Shown here in pieces: positions 49,695 to 58,233 of a stretch of DNA of 64,000 nt (positions are counted from its first letter, which is position 1; each line of letters starts with the position of its first letter). Below the pieces are notes generated by a model. The model was given only the letters and a program-made list of their open reading frames with translations, had not been told where the DNA came from and ran no database searches. Made by a program: the position numbers and the translations under genes. The DNA is from Bacteroidaceae bacterium (GTDB lineage Bacteria > Bacteroidota > Bacteroidia > Bacteroidales > Bacteroidaceae): NCBI GenBank assembly GCA_017442855.1, contig JAFSPM010000028.1, forward strand, positions 1 to 64,000, in the 5' to 3' direction.

Positions 49695-51065
49695 TTACTT
49701 GTTCAAGGCATCAGCATCTGCCATTGACTTCTTCAGATCCTCATCGGTTACACGATAGTTCTGCAGGTTACCAGCAATATACTGGTCATAAGCAGCCATA
49801 TCGATAAGACCATGACCTGAGAGGTTGAATAGAATCACTTTCTCCTCACCAGTCTCTTTGCATTTCAAGGCTTCGCGAATGGTAGCCGCGATAGCATGAC
49901 TTGACTCTGGAGCAGGGATGATACCTTCGGCACGAGCAAACAGTGTACCAGCTTCAAATGTCTCTAATTGAGGGATGTCAACAGCTTCCATGAGACCGTC
50001 TTTCAGCAACTGAGAGATAATTACACCAGCTCCATGATAGCGCAAGCCACCAGCATGGATGTTAGCAGGGCGGAAGTTGTGTCCCAGGGTGTACATAGGC
50101 AGCAATGGAGTATAGCCAGCTTCGTCGCCAAAGTCGTATTCAAACTTGCCGCGTGTCAACTTAGGACATGAGTCGGGCTCAGCTGCCACATAGCGTGTCT
50201 TCTTGCCTTCCAGCAAGGTATGGCGCATGAATGGGAATGCCAGACCACTGAAGTTGGAACCGCCACCGAAGCAAGCAATCACTACATCAGGATATTCGCC
50301 AGCCATTTCCATCTGCTTTTCTGCCTCTAAGCCGATGATGGTTTGATGCAAACCCACGTGGTTGAGTACAGAACCCAAGGTGTATTTACACTTAGGAGTA
50401 GTGGTAGCCAACTCGATAGCCTCAGAGATGGCCGTACCTAAAGAACCCTGATGGAAGGGGTCACGGGTAAGGATGTCCTTGCCGGCACGGGTAGACATAG
50501 AAGGAGAAGGAGTAACCTGAGCTCCGTAAGTCTGCATGATGCTACGGCGATAAGGCTTCTGCTCGTAACTGATCTTCACCTGATAAACGGCAGCCTCCAG
50601 ACCAAACAAGCGGGCTGCATACGACAAAGCAGCACCCCACTGACCAGCACCAGTCTCCGTGGTGACGTTGGTGGTGCCTTCCATCTTAGCATAATAAGCC
50701 TGTGGCAAAGCGGAGTTCAGTTTGTGAGAACCCATTGGGCTCACGCTCTCATTCTTGAAATATATATGTGCAGGGGTGCCCAATGCTTTTTCCAGACCGT
50801 AGGCACGTACTAACGGTGTACTGCGATAATACTTATACATGTCGCGCACCTCTTCTGGTATCTCAATCCACTGGTCAGTTTGATTCAACTCCTGGCGGCA
50901 GCACTCTTCTGGGAAGATAGGATAGAGGTCTTCAGCCTTCAAAGGTTGCTTGGTGGCTGGGTGAATGGGTGGCAGAGGCTTGTTTTTCATGTCTGCCTGA
51001 ATGTTGTACCAGTAATGTGGTATTTCCTCTTCAGGGAGGATAAATCTTTTAGTTTTGTTACTCAT
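49695..51065 (-). CDS. trpB: TrpB2-type tryptophan synthase beta chain
   Basis: 456 residues, longer than TrpB1 (about 400), with the N-terminal extension of TrpB2. PLP lysine in SPMGSHKLNSA (about 109-119). Phosphate-binding CFGGGSNFSG near 268-277. Glu in TETGAGQWG. TrpB2 makes tryptophan from indole and serine, often without a TrpA partner. It stands alone, not in a trp operon, so indole salvage is the likely use. A -7 box TATTTTTG (51101-51094, minus) precedes it. Confidence 0.9.
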   Translation of the reverse strand: MSNKTKRFILPEEEIPHYWYNIQADMKNKPLPPIHPATKQPLKAEDLYPIFPEECCRQELNQTDQWIEIPEEVRDMYKYYRSTPLVRAYGLEKALGTPAHIYFKNESVSPMGSHKLNSALPQAYYAKMEGTTNVTTETGAGQWGAALSYAARLFGLEAAVYQVKISYEQKPYRRSIMQTYGAQVTPSPSMSTRAGKDILTRDPFHQGSLGTAISEAIELATTTPKCKYTLGSVLNHVGLHQTIIGLEAEKQMEMAGEYPDVVIACFGGGSNFSGLAFPFMRHTLLEGKKTRYVAAEPDSCPKLTRGKFEYDFGDEAGYTPLLPMYTLGHNFRPANIHAGGLRYHGAGVIISQLLKDGLMEAVDIPQLETFEAGTLFARAEGIIPAPESSHAIAATIREALKCKETGEEKVILFNLSGHGLIDMAAYDQYIAGNLQNYRVTDEDLKKSMADADALNK

Positions 51066-51139
51066 ATTTGTTTCTTTTAGTGTTAAACAGCCACAAAAAT
51101 AATGATTATTTTTAAGTTTGGCGCTTTTTGTTCTCTTTT

Positions 51140-51171
51140 TTTGCTTATAATCTTACTTTTGATTAAGTTTG
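51140..51171 (+). promoter_or_regulatory. promoter of trkH-trkA
   Basis: TTTG (51140-51143), 20 nt, TAAGTTTG (51164-51171). Transcription start near 51177 supports the ATG at 51197 over the GTG at 51188. A second -7-like TACTTTTG is at 51154-51161. Confidence 0.6.
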
Positions 51172-51196
51172 CTCATTATTTGTTTTTGTGCAATTC

Positions 51197-53026
51197 ATGA
51201 AATTATCTGACAACAAATATCTGCTGTATCGTCATCGTTGGATTTATCCCTATGTGAAGATACTGTTGGGCACCATCCGCTTTTTGGCTATAGTGGCATC
51301 TTTGCTGCTGATAGTGGCTTTTATCTATGAGCATGGTTTCGTGATTTCATATGCCGATGTAGAGACGTTGTCAAAAGTATATCATGGTGTATGGATCGTC
51401 TTCCTGGTTGATATTATTTCCCATCTGTTGTTGCGCTTTGGTAGTACGAGGCAGCAGATGAACATCATGTCGTGGCTATTGGTGACATTATACCTGCTGA
51501 CGTTGGTTCCAGTAATATTTCATCAGCCTGACGATGGCCCGATAAAGCAGTTCTGGTTGCTCATGAATAGTCGCACATACCGTTTGGTGATGAGCATGCT
51601 GCTGGCGTTTGTCACTCTTTCGGGCGGCTTATCACGATTACTGAGTCGGAAGGCAAATCCTTCAGTTATATTAGCCATCAGTTTTCTGTTCATCATTCTT
51701 GTGGGGACAGGATTGTTGTTATTGCCACGATGCACCTATAATGGCATATCGTGGATTGATGCACTGTTCCTTTCCACCAGTGCTGTGTGTGTAACGGGCA
51801 TGAGTCCCATCGACATAACGCAAACTTTCACAGAACCAGGACTGGCGGTGCTGATGGCGTTATTCCAGATAGGTGGCTTGGGTGTGATGACATTCACCAG
51901 TTTCTTTACCTTGTTCTTTATGGGCAATACCAGCATCTATAATAGCATGATGGTGCGAGATATGGTAAGCGGCAACTCGCTTAATTCTCTGCTTTCTACC
52001 CTGCTTTATATCCTCAGTTTCACGATAGTCATTGAAGCAACTGGAGCATTCATGATATGGTCAGACATTCATGGCACTTTGGGCTATGAACTAACCGACG
52101 AAATAAAATTCTCTGTTTTCCATGCCGTGTCAGCTTTCTGTAATGCAGGCTTCAGTACGTTGCCCAATGGCTTGGCCAATCCGCTGGTGTTTAGTAGTCA
52201 TGCACCATTCTACATCTATTTGTCGATACTGATCATGCTGGGAGGCATAGGCTTCCCCATTCTGGTGAACTTCAAGGACACGATTATAAGTTTTCTGCAT
52301 AGGGTATGGACGTTGCTGCGCTACCATCATTGGGAGGGTCGCAAGCTCTATCATGCTTATAACCTCAATTCACGTATAGTGCTGATCATGACAACCTTTT
52401 TGCTCATAGTGCCGACCATTTGCTTTGCCGTGTTGGAGTGGAACGGCGCATTGCTGGGCCTTACAACAGAAGATAAGCTCACACATGCATTCTTTATGGC
52501 TGTGTGCCCCCGATCGGCAGGTTTTGCCTCCATTGATCCTGTCACTTGGAGCACCTCGTCGATGATCATGTTTGCCGTACTGATGTGGATTGGTGGTGGT
52601 GCTCAATCTACGGCTGGAGGTGTCAAGGTCAATACCTTTGCTGTGATGCTGCTCAACCTGCGTTCTATGCTACGAGGCTCCGATCGTGTGGAGGTGTTTC
52701 ATCGAGAATTGTCGCACAGCTCCATCAGACGAGCCAATACTACGGTATTGCTGTCTATAGCGGCATTAGGACTCTCCATATTCATCATGAACATGCTGGA
52801 GCCAGAAGTGCCGTTGCGATCGGTGTTCTTTGAATGTTTGGGTGCCCTCTCTACTGATGGCGTAAGCTTGGGCGCCACATCTATGCTACACGACGAGGGC
52901 AGGCTATTTATGATTCCCTTGATGTTTATAGGCCGTTTAGGTGTGCTTACCATCATGATGGGATTGGTGAAACAAAAGAAAATAGTGAACTATCGCTATC
53001 CGAGCGGTGAGATTATAATAAATTAA
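51197..53026 (+). CDS. trkH: TrkH/KtrB-type potassium transporter subunit
   Basis: 609 residues. About four extra N-terminal TM helices precede the four M1-P-M2 units. The filter Gly residues are in STSAVCVTGMSP, VSAFCNAGFSTL, CPRSAGFASID and GALSTDGVSLG. Fourth-unit ending RLGVLTIMMGLV. Transports K+ (possibly with Na+) across the inner membrane, gated by the TrkA partner encoded 28 nt downstream. The intergenic stretch has repeated atcaatta motifs. Confidence 0.9.
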   Translation: MKLSDNKYLLYRHRWIYPYVKILLGTIRFLAIVASLLLIVAFIYEHGFVISYADVETLSKVYHGVWIVFLVDIISHLLLRFGSTRQQMNIMSWLLVTLYLLTLVPVIFHQPDDGPIKQFWLLMNSRTYRLVMSMLLAFVTLSGGLSRLLSRKANPSVILAISFLFIILVGTGLLLLPRCTYNGISWIDALFLSTSAVCVTGMSPIDITQTFTEPGLAVLMALFQIGGLGVMTFTSFFTLFFMGNTSIYNSMMVRDMVSGNSLNSLLSTLLYILSFTIVIEATGAFMIWSDIHGTLGYELTDEIKFSVFHAVSAFCNAGFSTLPNGLANPLVFSSHAPFYIYLSILIMLGGIGFPILVNFKDTIISFLHRVWTLLRYHHWEGRKLYHAYNLNSRIVLIMTTFLLIVPTICFAVLEWNGALLGLTTEDKLTHAFFMAVCPRSAGFASIDPVTWSTSSMIMFAVLMWIGGGAQSTAGGVKVNTFAVMLLNLRSMLRGSDRVEVFHRELSHSSIRRANTTVLLSIAALGLSIFIMNMLEPEVPLRSVFFECLGALSTDGVSLGATSMLHDEGRLFMIPLMFIGRLGVLTIMMGLVKQKKIVNYRYPSGEIIIN

Positions 53027-53054
53027 TTATCAATTATCAATTCTCAATTAAGAT

Positions 53055-53741
53055 ATGAAGTACATTGTAATTGGTTTGGGAGACTATGGTTTTGCGCTGG
53101 CTGACGAGCTGGCTACTGTAGGGCATGAGGTGATAGGTGTGGATAATAAGGCCTCTCACGTGGAGCCACTGAAGGAAAAGTTGGCCGCTGCTTTTGTGAT
53201 GGATGCCACTGATGAACAGGCATTATCGGCCTTGCCATTGAATAATGTGGATGCCGTGATAGTGGCTATTGGCGAGAATTTTGGCGTTTCTGTGCGAGTG
53301 ACAGCGTTACTGAAACTGCATAAGGTGGAGCATATCTTTGCCCGTGCCAACGATGAGGTACACCGTTCCGTTATGCAGGCGTTCAATATAGAAAAGATTT
53401 TGTCGCCTGAGGTCGATGCTGCCCATAAGTTGGTGGAAATTATTGAGTTTGGCTACGACTTTGAAGTCTTCCATGTGGACAAGGACCATGCAGTGGTGAA
53501 ATTCAGTGTGCCTAACAAGCTGATTGGTTATTCGGTGCCTCAGTTACGTCTGACAGAGGAGTTCGGACTCAAGCACATTGCGACCATTCGTGGCAAGGTG
53601 CAGAAGAATGCATTAGGCATTAAATATACGGAACACAATGTATTGATGGATGCACCTGATGATATGGCGTTGGAGGAGGGCGACCAACTGACATTCTTTG
53701 GTAAGTATAGCGATTTTCGCCGTTTCTGGAAAGCGTTGTGA
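53055..53741 (+). CDS. trkA: TrkA/KtrA regulatory subunit
   Basis: 228 residues: RCK_N Rossmann domain (KYIVIGLGDYGFALADELATVGHEVIGVD, about 2-30, nucleotide-binding GxGxxG variant GLGDYG) and RCK_C domain from about 140 (DDMALEEGDQLTFFGKYSDF). A single RCK pair, as in KtrA rather than the double TrkA. It binds nucleotides and gates TrkH. Confidence 0.92.
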   Translation: MKYIVIGLGDYGFALADELATVGHEVIGVDNKASHVEPLKEKLAAAFVMDATDEQALSALPLNNVDAVIVAIGENFGVSVRVTALLKLHKVEHIFARANDEVHRSVMQAFNIEKILSPEVDAAHKLVEIIEFGYDFEVFHVDKDHAVVKFSVPNKLIGYSVPQLRLTEEFGLKHIATIRGKVQKNALGIKYTEHNVLMDAPDDMALEEGDQLTFFGKYSDFRRFWKAL

Positions 53742-53770
53742 CGTTAATTGTGAAAATAAATGCCAAAACA

Positions 53771-53802
53771 TTTGCTAATCCCAAAACTTTAGCCTACCTT
53801 TG
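53771..53802 (+). promoter_or_regulatory. promoter of tRNA-Ser
   Basis: TTTG (53771-53774), 20 nt, TACCTTTG (53795-53802). The tRNA begins about 20 nt past the predicted start. Confidence 0.75.
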
Positions 53803-53829
53803 CCCCGCATTTGAGCGCAAGTGCGGATT

Positions 53830-53916
53830 GGAAGTTTGGGTGAGTGGCTGAAACCAGCAGTTTGCTAAACTGCCGTACGGGTAACCGTACCGGGGGTTCG
53901 AATCCCCCAGCTTCCG
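53830..53916 (+). tRNA. tRNA-Ser (anticodon GCT)
   Basis: Acceptor GGAAGTT/AGCTTCC with discriminator G, anticodon arm GCAGT-TTGCTAA-ACTGC (GCT), long variable arm GTACGG-GTAA-CCGTAC typical of class II tRNA, T-arm GGGGGTTCGAATCCCCC. CCA is not encoded. Confidence 0.96.
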
Positions 53917-53923
53917 CAAGTAC

Positions 53924-53955
53924 AAAGGCTGGATTACTATCCAGCCTTTTTTTGT
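53924..53955 (+). terminator. terminator of tRNA-Ser
   Basis: AAAGGCTGGAT (53924-53934) and ATCCAGCCTTT (53939-53949) form a perfect stem followed by T-rich sequence. Confidence 0.9.
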
Positions 53956-54017
53956 TTTTGTTTCGTGAAAGCTTGCTTTCAAACGAAATAAAAGGAAAAA
54001 GGATGAAGGCACGAAGT

Positions 54018-54143
54018 GCCGCCTTTGTGCTTTCAGCGGCCCCACGGGAGTGTTGGGGATGCACGAAGTGAATTCCCCAGTAAGCCGCCTTTGTGTTTAC
54101 AGCGGCCCCACGGGAGTGTTGGGGATGCGCGAAGCGAATCCCC
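54018..54143. repeat. two tandem 66-bp repeats
   Basis: gccgcctttgtg... begins at 54018 and again at 54084. The copies share cagcggccccacgggagtgt and differ at a few bases (gcacgaagtg versus gcgcgaagcg). No gene lies in 53956-54144. The block ends at the 3' end of cdd. Confidence 0.85.
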
Positions 54144-54144
54144 T

Positions 54145-54627
54145 TTATTCCATATTCTCCGCCGTAAAGCACAGGGGCAATAAATCTTCTACGCGGTCCA
54201 GTTCGTACGTGCATTCGTTACCATACAACAAGATACGCAGAGGCCTGCCGCCACGCCACTGACTTTCGAGCATCACTTGGCGACATGCACCGCAGGGCGA
54301 TACGGGTTGCTCCACAAACTCACCACTTTCGTTGCGAGCAGCTATGGCGATGGTGGTTACTGCCACATCGGGATATTGTGAATTGGCGAAAAACAGGGTG
54401 GTGCGCTCGGCACAGAGTCCGGAAGGGTAGGCGGCATTCTCCTGGTTGGAGCCACATATTGTTTCACCATTGGACAACAACACAGCTGCACCCACCGAGA
54501 AATGCGAGTAGGGGGCATAGCTGTGATTGGTCATCTCCTTGGCTTTGTCCACCAGTTGGCGGTCGGCATCGCTCAACTCTTCGTAGGCATATACTTTGAG
54601 CGGAATTTCAATCTTGCGTTCTTTCAT
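54145..54627 (-). CDS. cdd: cytidine deaminase
   Basis: 160 residues. Zinc and catalytic motifs CAERTTLFF (Cys and Glu, about 72-80) and PCGACRQ (about 111-117). Substrate site NEENA-like SNQENAAYPSG. Homotetrameric-type enzyme that turns cytidine and deoxycytidine to uridine forms. Its promoter on the minus strand is TTG (54680-54678), 19 nt, TATATTTG (54658-54651). Confidence 0.94.
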   Translation of the reverse strand: MKERKIEIPLKVYAYEELSDADRQLVDKAKEMTNHSYAPYSHFSVGAAVLLSNGETICGSNQENAAYPSGLCAERTTLFFANSQYPDVAVTTIAIAARNESGEFVEQPVSPCGACRQVMLESQWRGGRPLRILLYGNECTYELDRVEDLLPLCFTAENME

Positions 54628-54650
54628 GGTTTCTGTTGTTTTTTATGTTA

Positions 54651-54680
54651 CAAATATAAGAAAGGAATTGCATATTTCAA
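54651..54680 (-). promoter_or_regulatory. promoter of cdd
   Basis: Minus strand TTG, 19-nt spacer, TATATTTG: a full consensus match about 24 nt before the start codon. Confidence 0.78.
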
Positions 54681-54726
54681 TTATTTTGCTCAATTTTGTT
54701 ACCTGAAACTAAAACTACTTATCAGC

Positions 54727-55647
54727 GTGAAGCATTTCATACGTTATATCATTCTGGCATGCTGCTTGATGGTGGTCACTGCTGCCACTGCACAACGTCG
54801 CCAGACCAGTTACAACAACTACATTAAACAATATGCACCCTTGGCGGTGGAACAGATGAAGCAGCACAATGTGCCTGCCAGCATCACCTTGGCACAAGGT
54901 CTGTTGGAGAGTGGTGCCGGATTGAGTACGCTGGCCCTCAAGAGTAACAATCATTTTGGCATCAAGTGTGGCAATGGGTGGCGAGGCAGGAGCGTGCGAG
55001 CGAACGATGATGCTCCCAACGAATGCTTCAGGGCCTACCGCAAGGTGGAAGACTCCTACGAGGACCATTCGCTGTTCTTAGTGGGTAACCAACGCTATGC
55101 GTCGCTGTTCAGGTTGAATAAAACCGATTATAAAGGGTGGGCGCGTGGCCTGAAGAGGGCGGGCTATGCCACTGATCCTTCGTATGCCAACAAGCTGATA
55201 ACCATTATCGAGACGTACGACCTGTATAAGTATGATACCGACGGATTGAGCAAGCGGGAGGCTCGCAAGTGGGAGAAATTGATTAAGAAACAGCCTTGGC
55301 TGGTTAATCCTCACCAGGTGCTGATAGGCAACGGACTGGCATACGTGGTAGCACGCGATGGTGATACCTTCCAGCTGTTAGGCGGCGAGTTTGATATCAA
55401 TTGGAAGAAGCTTGCCAAGTATAACGACCTGCAACGTGACTATACTTTGGAAGAGGGTGACATCATCTACTTAAAGGAGAAGAACAAGAAGACAGTGGCG
55501 GATGTCATCTATCACGAAGTGCGTGAAGGCGATTCCATGCACACCATCTCACAGATGTACGGTGTTCGCCTGAAGACTTTGTATAAGCTTAACCGCATGG
55601 CCAACGACCATATTCCTGAGATAGGTGAACGTGTGTGGTTAAAATAA
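54727..55647 (+). CDS. secreted glucosaminidase with LysM domain
   Basis: 306 residues from a GTG start at 54727, chosen because it opens a signal peptide (VKHFIRYIILACCLMVVTAATAQ) and avoids overlap with cdd. GH73-type mannosyl-glycoprotein endo-beta-N-acetylglucosaminidase domain about 30-175: QHNVPASITLAQGLLESGAG with the catalytic Glu, SNNHFGIKC, and YEDHSLFL. A degenerate LysM-like segment (about 200-250) and a clear C-terminal LysM (VREGDSMHTISQMYGVRLKTLYKLN) bind peptidoglycan. Probable role in cell-wall turnover. Confidence 0.86.
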   Translation: MKHFIRYIILACCLMVVTAATAQRRQTSYNNYIKQYAPLAVEQMKQHNVPASITLAQGLLESGAGLSTLALKSNNHFGIKCGNGWRGRSVRANDDAPNECFRAYRKVEDSYEDHSLFLVGNQRYASLFRLNKTDYKGWARGLKRAGYATDPSYANKLITIIETYDLYKYDTDGLSKREARKWEKLIKKQPWLVNPHQVLIGNGLAYVVARDGDTFQLLGGEFDINWKKLAKYNDLQRDYTLEEGDIIYLKEKNKKTVADVIYHEVREGDSMHTISQMYGVRLKTLYKLNRMANDHIPEIGERVWLK

Positions 55648-55659
55648 AGACACAAAAAG

Positions 55660-55691
55660 TTTGGTTTTGCTTACATTTTGCACTATTTTTG
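55660..55691 (+). promoter_or_regulatory. promoter of aminotransferase-permease operon
   Basis: TTTG (55660-55663), 20 nt, TATTTTTG (55684-55691). The start codon at 55720 follows after about 22 nt of leader and confirms that start over a TTG at 55678. Confidence 0.7.
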
Positions 55692-55719
55692 TACCCAATT
55701 ATTAATACGCAATACATTT

Positions 55720-56919
55720 ATGCCGAAAATTTCCATACGAGGCACCGAGATGCCCGCATCTCCTATTAGGAAATTGGCTCCATTGGCTTATGCAGCTAAA
55801 GAAAGGGGAGTCAAAGTTTATCACCTGAATATCGGACAGCCGGACCTGCCTACACCGCAGTGTGCCATCGATGCCATCAAGAACATCGACCGCAAGATAC
55901 TGGAGTATAGTCCCAGTCAGGGTTACAAGAGTTACCGACAGAAGCTTACTGGCTATTATGCCAAATTCAATATCAACTTGACGGCGGATGATATTATCAT
56001 CACCTCGGGTGGTTCGGAGGCGGTGCTCTTTGCTTTCTTATCATGCCTCAACCCAGGTGACGAGATTATCGTTCCTGAACCTGCCTACGCCAACTATATG
56101 GCGTTTGCCATTTCGGCCGGTGCCAAGATACGCACGGTGACCACTACCATTGAGGAGGGTTTCTCCCTGCCCAAGGTGGAGAAGTTTGAGGAGCTGATTA
56201 ACGAACGCACCCGTGCTATCCTGATTTGCAACCCCAATAATCCTACGGGTTATCTCTATACACGTCGCGAGATGAATCAGATACGTGACCTGGTGAAGAA
56301 ATACGACCTCTTCCTCTTCTCCGACGAGGTGTATCGTGAATTTATCTATACGGGTTCGCCCTATATCTCGGCTTGTCACTTGGAGGGTATCGAGCAGAAC
56401 GTAGTGCTGATTGACTCGGTATCGAAGCGTTACTCTGAGTGCGGTATCCGTATCGGTGCGCTGATTACCAAGAATGCTGAGATACGTGCGGCTGTGATGA
56501 AGTTCTGCCAGGCACGATTGAGTCCTCCATTGATTGGTCAGATTGCCGCTGAGGCTTCATTGGATGTACCAGAGGAATACCTGCGTGAGACTTACGATGA
56601 ATACGTGGAACGACGCAAATGTTTGATTGACGGCTTGAACCGTATTCCAGGTGTGTATTCTCCTATCCCTATGGGCGCTTTCTATACAGTAGCCAAACTG
56701 CCGGTGGATGATGCCGAGAAGTTCTGCATGTGGTGCCTGACTGATTTCAACTTTGAGGGTGAGACAGTGATGATGGCACCTGCATCGGGCTTCTATACCA
56801 CGCCTGGTATTGGCAGGGATGAGGTGCGTATTGCCTATGTGCTGAAGAAGAATGATCTTTTCAGAGCCTTGTTCGTGCTGCAGAAAGCATTGGAGGCTTA
56901 TCCGGGAAGAACCATCTGA
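55720..56919 (+). CDS. class I/II pyridoxal-phosphate aminotransferase
   Basis: 399 residues. Fold type I signatures: NIGQPDLPTP, SPSQGYKSYRQKL, CNPNNPTGYLYTRREM (about 178-193), SDEVYREFIY with the PLP Asp and Tyr, SVSKRYSECGIRIG with the PLP Lys (about 241), and the substrate-carboxylate Arg in GRDEVRIAY. Subgroup of aspartate/aromatic aminotransferases; exact substrate not decided. The stop overlaps the next start by one base (TGATG). Confidence 0.9.
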   Translation: MPKISIRGTEMPASPIRKLAPLAYAAKERGVKVYHLNIGQPDLPTPQCAIDAIKNIDRKILEYSPSQGYKSYRQKLTGYYAKFNINLTADDIIITSGGSEAVLFAFLSCLNPGDEIIVPEPAYANYMAFAISAGAKIRTVTTTIEEGFSLPKVEKFEELINERTRAILICNPNNPTGYLYTRREMNQIRDLVKKYDLFLFSDEVYREFIYTGSPYISACHLEGIEQNVVLIDSVSKRYSECGIRIGALITKNAEIRAAVMKFCQARLSPPLIGQIAAEASLDVPEEYLRETYDEYVERRKCLIDGLNRIPGVYSPIPMGAFYTVAKLPVDDAEKFCMWCLTDFNFEGETVMMAPASGFYTTPGIGRDEVRIAYVLKKNDLFRALFVLQKALEAYPGRTI

Positions 56920-58163
56920 TGAACCTGCCTGTTTTCCTTGCCCAACGTATCTATAAAGGTCCTGCTCTTTCCAAGCAGGTCTCTCGTCCGGCTGTCATCA
57001 TATCAATGATTGGCATCGCCATTGGTTTGGCGGTGATGATTATAGCTGTGTCGGTGATTACCGGCTTTAAAAGTGAGATACGCGACAAGGTAACGGGCTT
57101 CGCTTCCCATTTGCAAGTTACTGATGCCAATGCGGTATTGGGCAACGAGACCACTCCTATAGTTTATAACGACAGCCTGAAGGCCCTACTGACTGCCCAC
57201 CCACAGGTAACGCATGTGCAACGCTATTCAGAAAAGGCGGGGATGATAAAGACCGCCGACTCCTTTCAAGGGGTGGTGGTGAAAGGTATAGGGCCTGACT
57301 ACCAGACCGACTTCCTGCAGCAGCATATCCAGCAAGGTGCGTTTCCTCAGTTTAGTGACACGGTGGCTTCCAATAGTGTGGTCATCTCGCAGACGTTGGC
57401 CGACAAGTTGCAGCTGCAGGTGGGAGATAAGGTGGATACTTATTTCTTTGACGAGAACATCAGGGCGCGGAAGTTGCTGGTAGCTGGTATCTACGAGACA
57501 CACTTTTCCGCTTATGACGGGACTTATGTGTTTACTGACCTAAATCTGGTGAACCGTCTGAACCGTTGGGACAATGATGAGGCTTCGGGGGTGGAGATTA
57601 CCATCAATGATTATGCCAAGTTGGAGAATGCCACCTTTGAGGTGGGGACTTCGCTCAATGGTTTTACCGATAGAAACGGCACTGTTTATTGCGCTTTGAA
57701 TGTGGAACAGCAAAACCCTGCCGTGTTCTCTTGGTTGGAGGTGTTGGATGTGAATATCTGGGTAATCTTGGTGCTGATGATAGGCATCGCAGGCTTTACG
57801 ATGATTGCCGGTTTGCTGATCATTATCATCGAACGTACGCAGATGATCGGTGTACTGAAATCGTTGGGCGCCAATAATACCACCGTAAGGCACTTGTTCT
57901 TGTGGCTCTCGGTATTCCTGATTGGTCGGGGCATGTTGTGGGGCAATGTCATAGGTCTTACTTTCTATTTCATACAGAAATACACGGGCGTCTTTACGCT
58001 CGATCCAAGTACTTATTATATGGACAAGGTGCCAGTATCGCTGAGCTTCCCTGTATGGTTGCTCTTGAACATTGGCACCTTGCTCATCTCCGTCTTGATG
58101 CTGGTAGGTCCTTCTTATATCGTGGCGCGTATCCTTCCTGCCACTTCTATGAGGTATGAATAA
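56919..58163 (+). CDS. LolC/E-type FtsX-family ABC permease
   Basis: 414 residues: TM1 near 28-48 (AVIISMIGIAIGLAVMIIAVSVITGF), a long periplasmic MacB-PCD-like domain (about 50-270), and three C-terminal TM helices of the FtsX domain (LMIGIAGFTMIAGLLIIIIERTQMIGVLKSLGAN). LolC/E proteins release lipoproteins from the inner membrane for outer-membrane sorting. The partner ATPase (LolD) is not next to it. Translationally coupled to the aminotransferase. Confidence 0.85.
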   Translation: MNLPVFLAQRIYKGPALSKQVSRPAVIISMIGIAIGLAVMIIAVSVITGFKSEIRDKVTGFASHLQVTDANAVLGNETTPIVYNDSLKALLTAHPQVTHVQRYSEKAGMIKTADSFQGVVVKGIGPDYQTDFLQQHIQQGAFPQFSDTVASNSVVISQTLADKLQLQVGDKVDTYFFDENIRARKLLVAGIYETHFSAYDGTYVFTDLNLVNRLNRWDNDEASGVEITINDYAKLENATFEVGTSLNGFTDRNGTVYCALNVEQQNPAVFSWLEVLDVNIWVILVLMIGIAGFTMIAGLLIIIIERTQMIGVLKSLGANNTTVRHLFLWLSVFLIGRGMLWGNVIGLTFYFIQKYTGVFTLDPSTYYMDKVPVSLSFPVWLLLNIGTLLISVLMLVGPSYIVARILPATSMRYE

Positions 58164-58168
58164 AAAAA

Positions 58169-58198
58169 GAAGTGTGTTTTGCAAAAAAACACACTTCA
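58169..58198. terminator. terminator between permease and receptor genes
   Basis: GAAGTGTGTTT (58169-58179) and AAACACACTTC (58187-58197) make a perfect stem between convergent genes, with A-rich and T-containing flanks. Confidence 0.8.
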
Positions 58199-58233
58199 AA
58201 TATTTATGAGGTACGAGTAAAAGAAGAATAAGC

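Noticed and set aside
53789-54214. 141-residue minus-strand frame with repeated PQHSRGAA
   Set aside because: It reads through the reverse of the tRNA-Ser and the 66-bp repeats and overlaps cdd. Not a gene.
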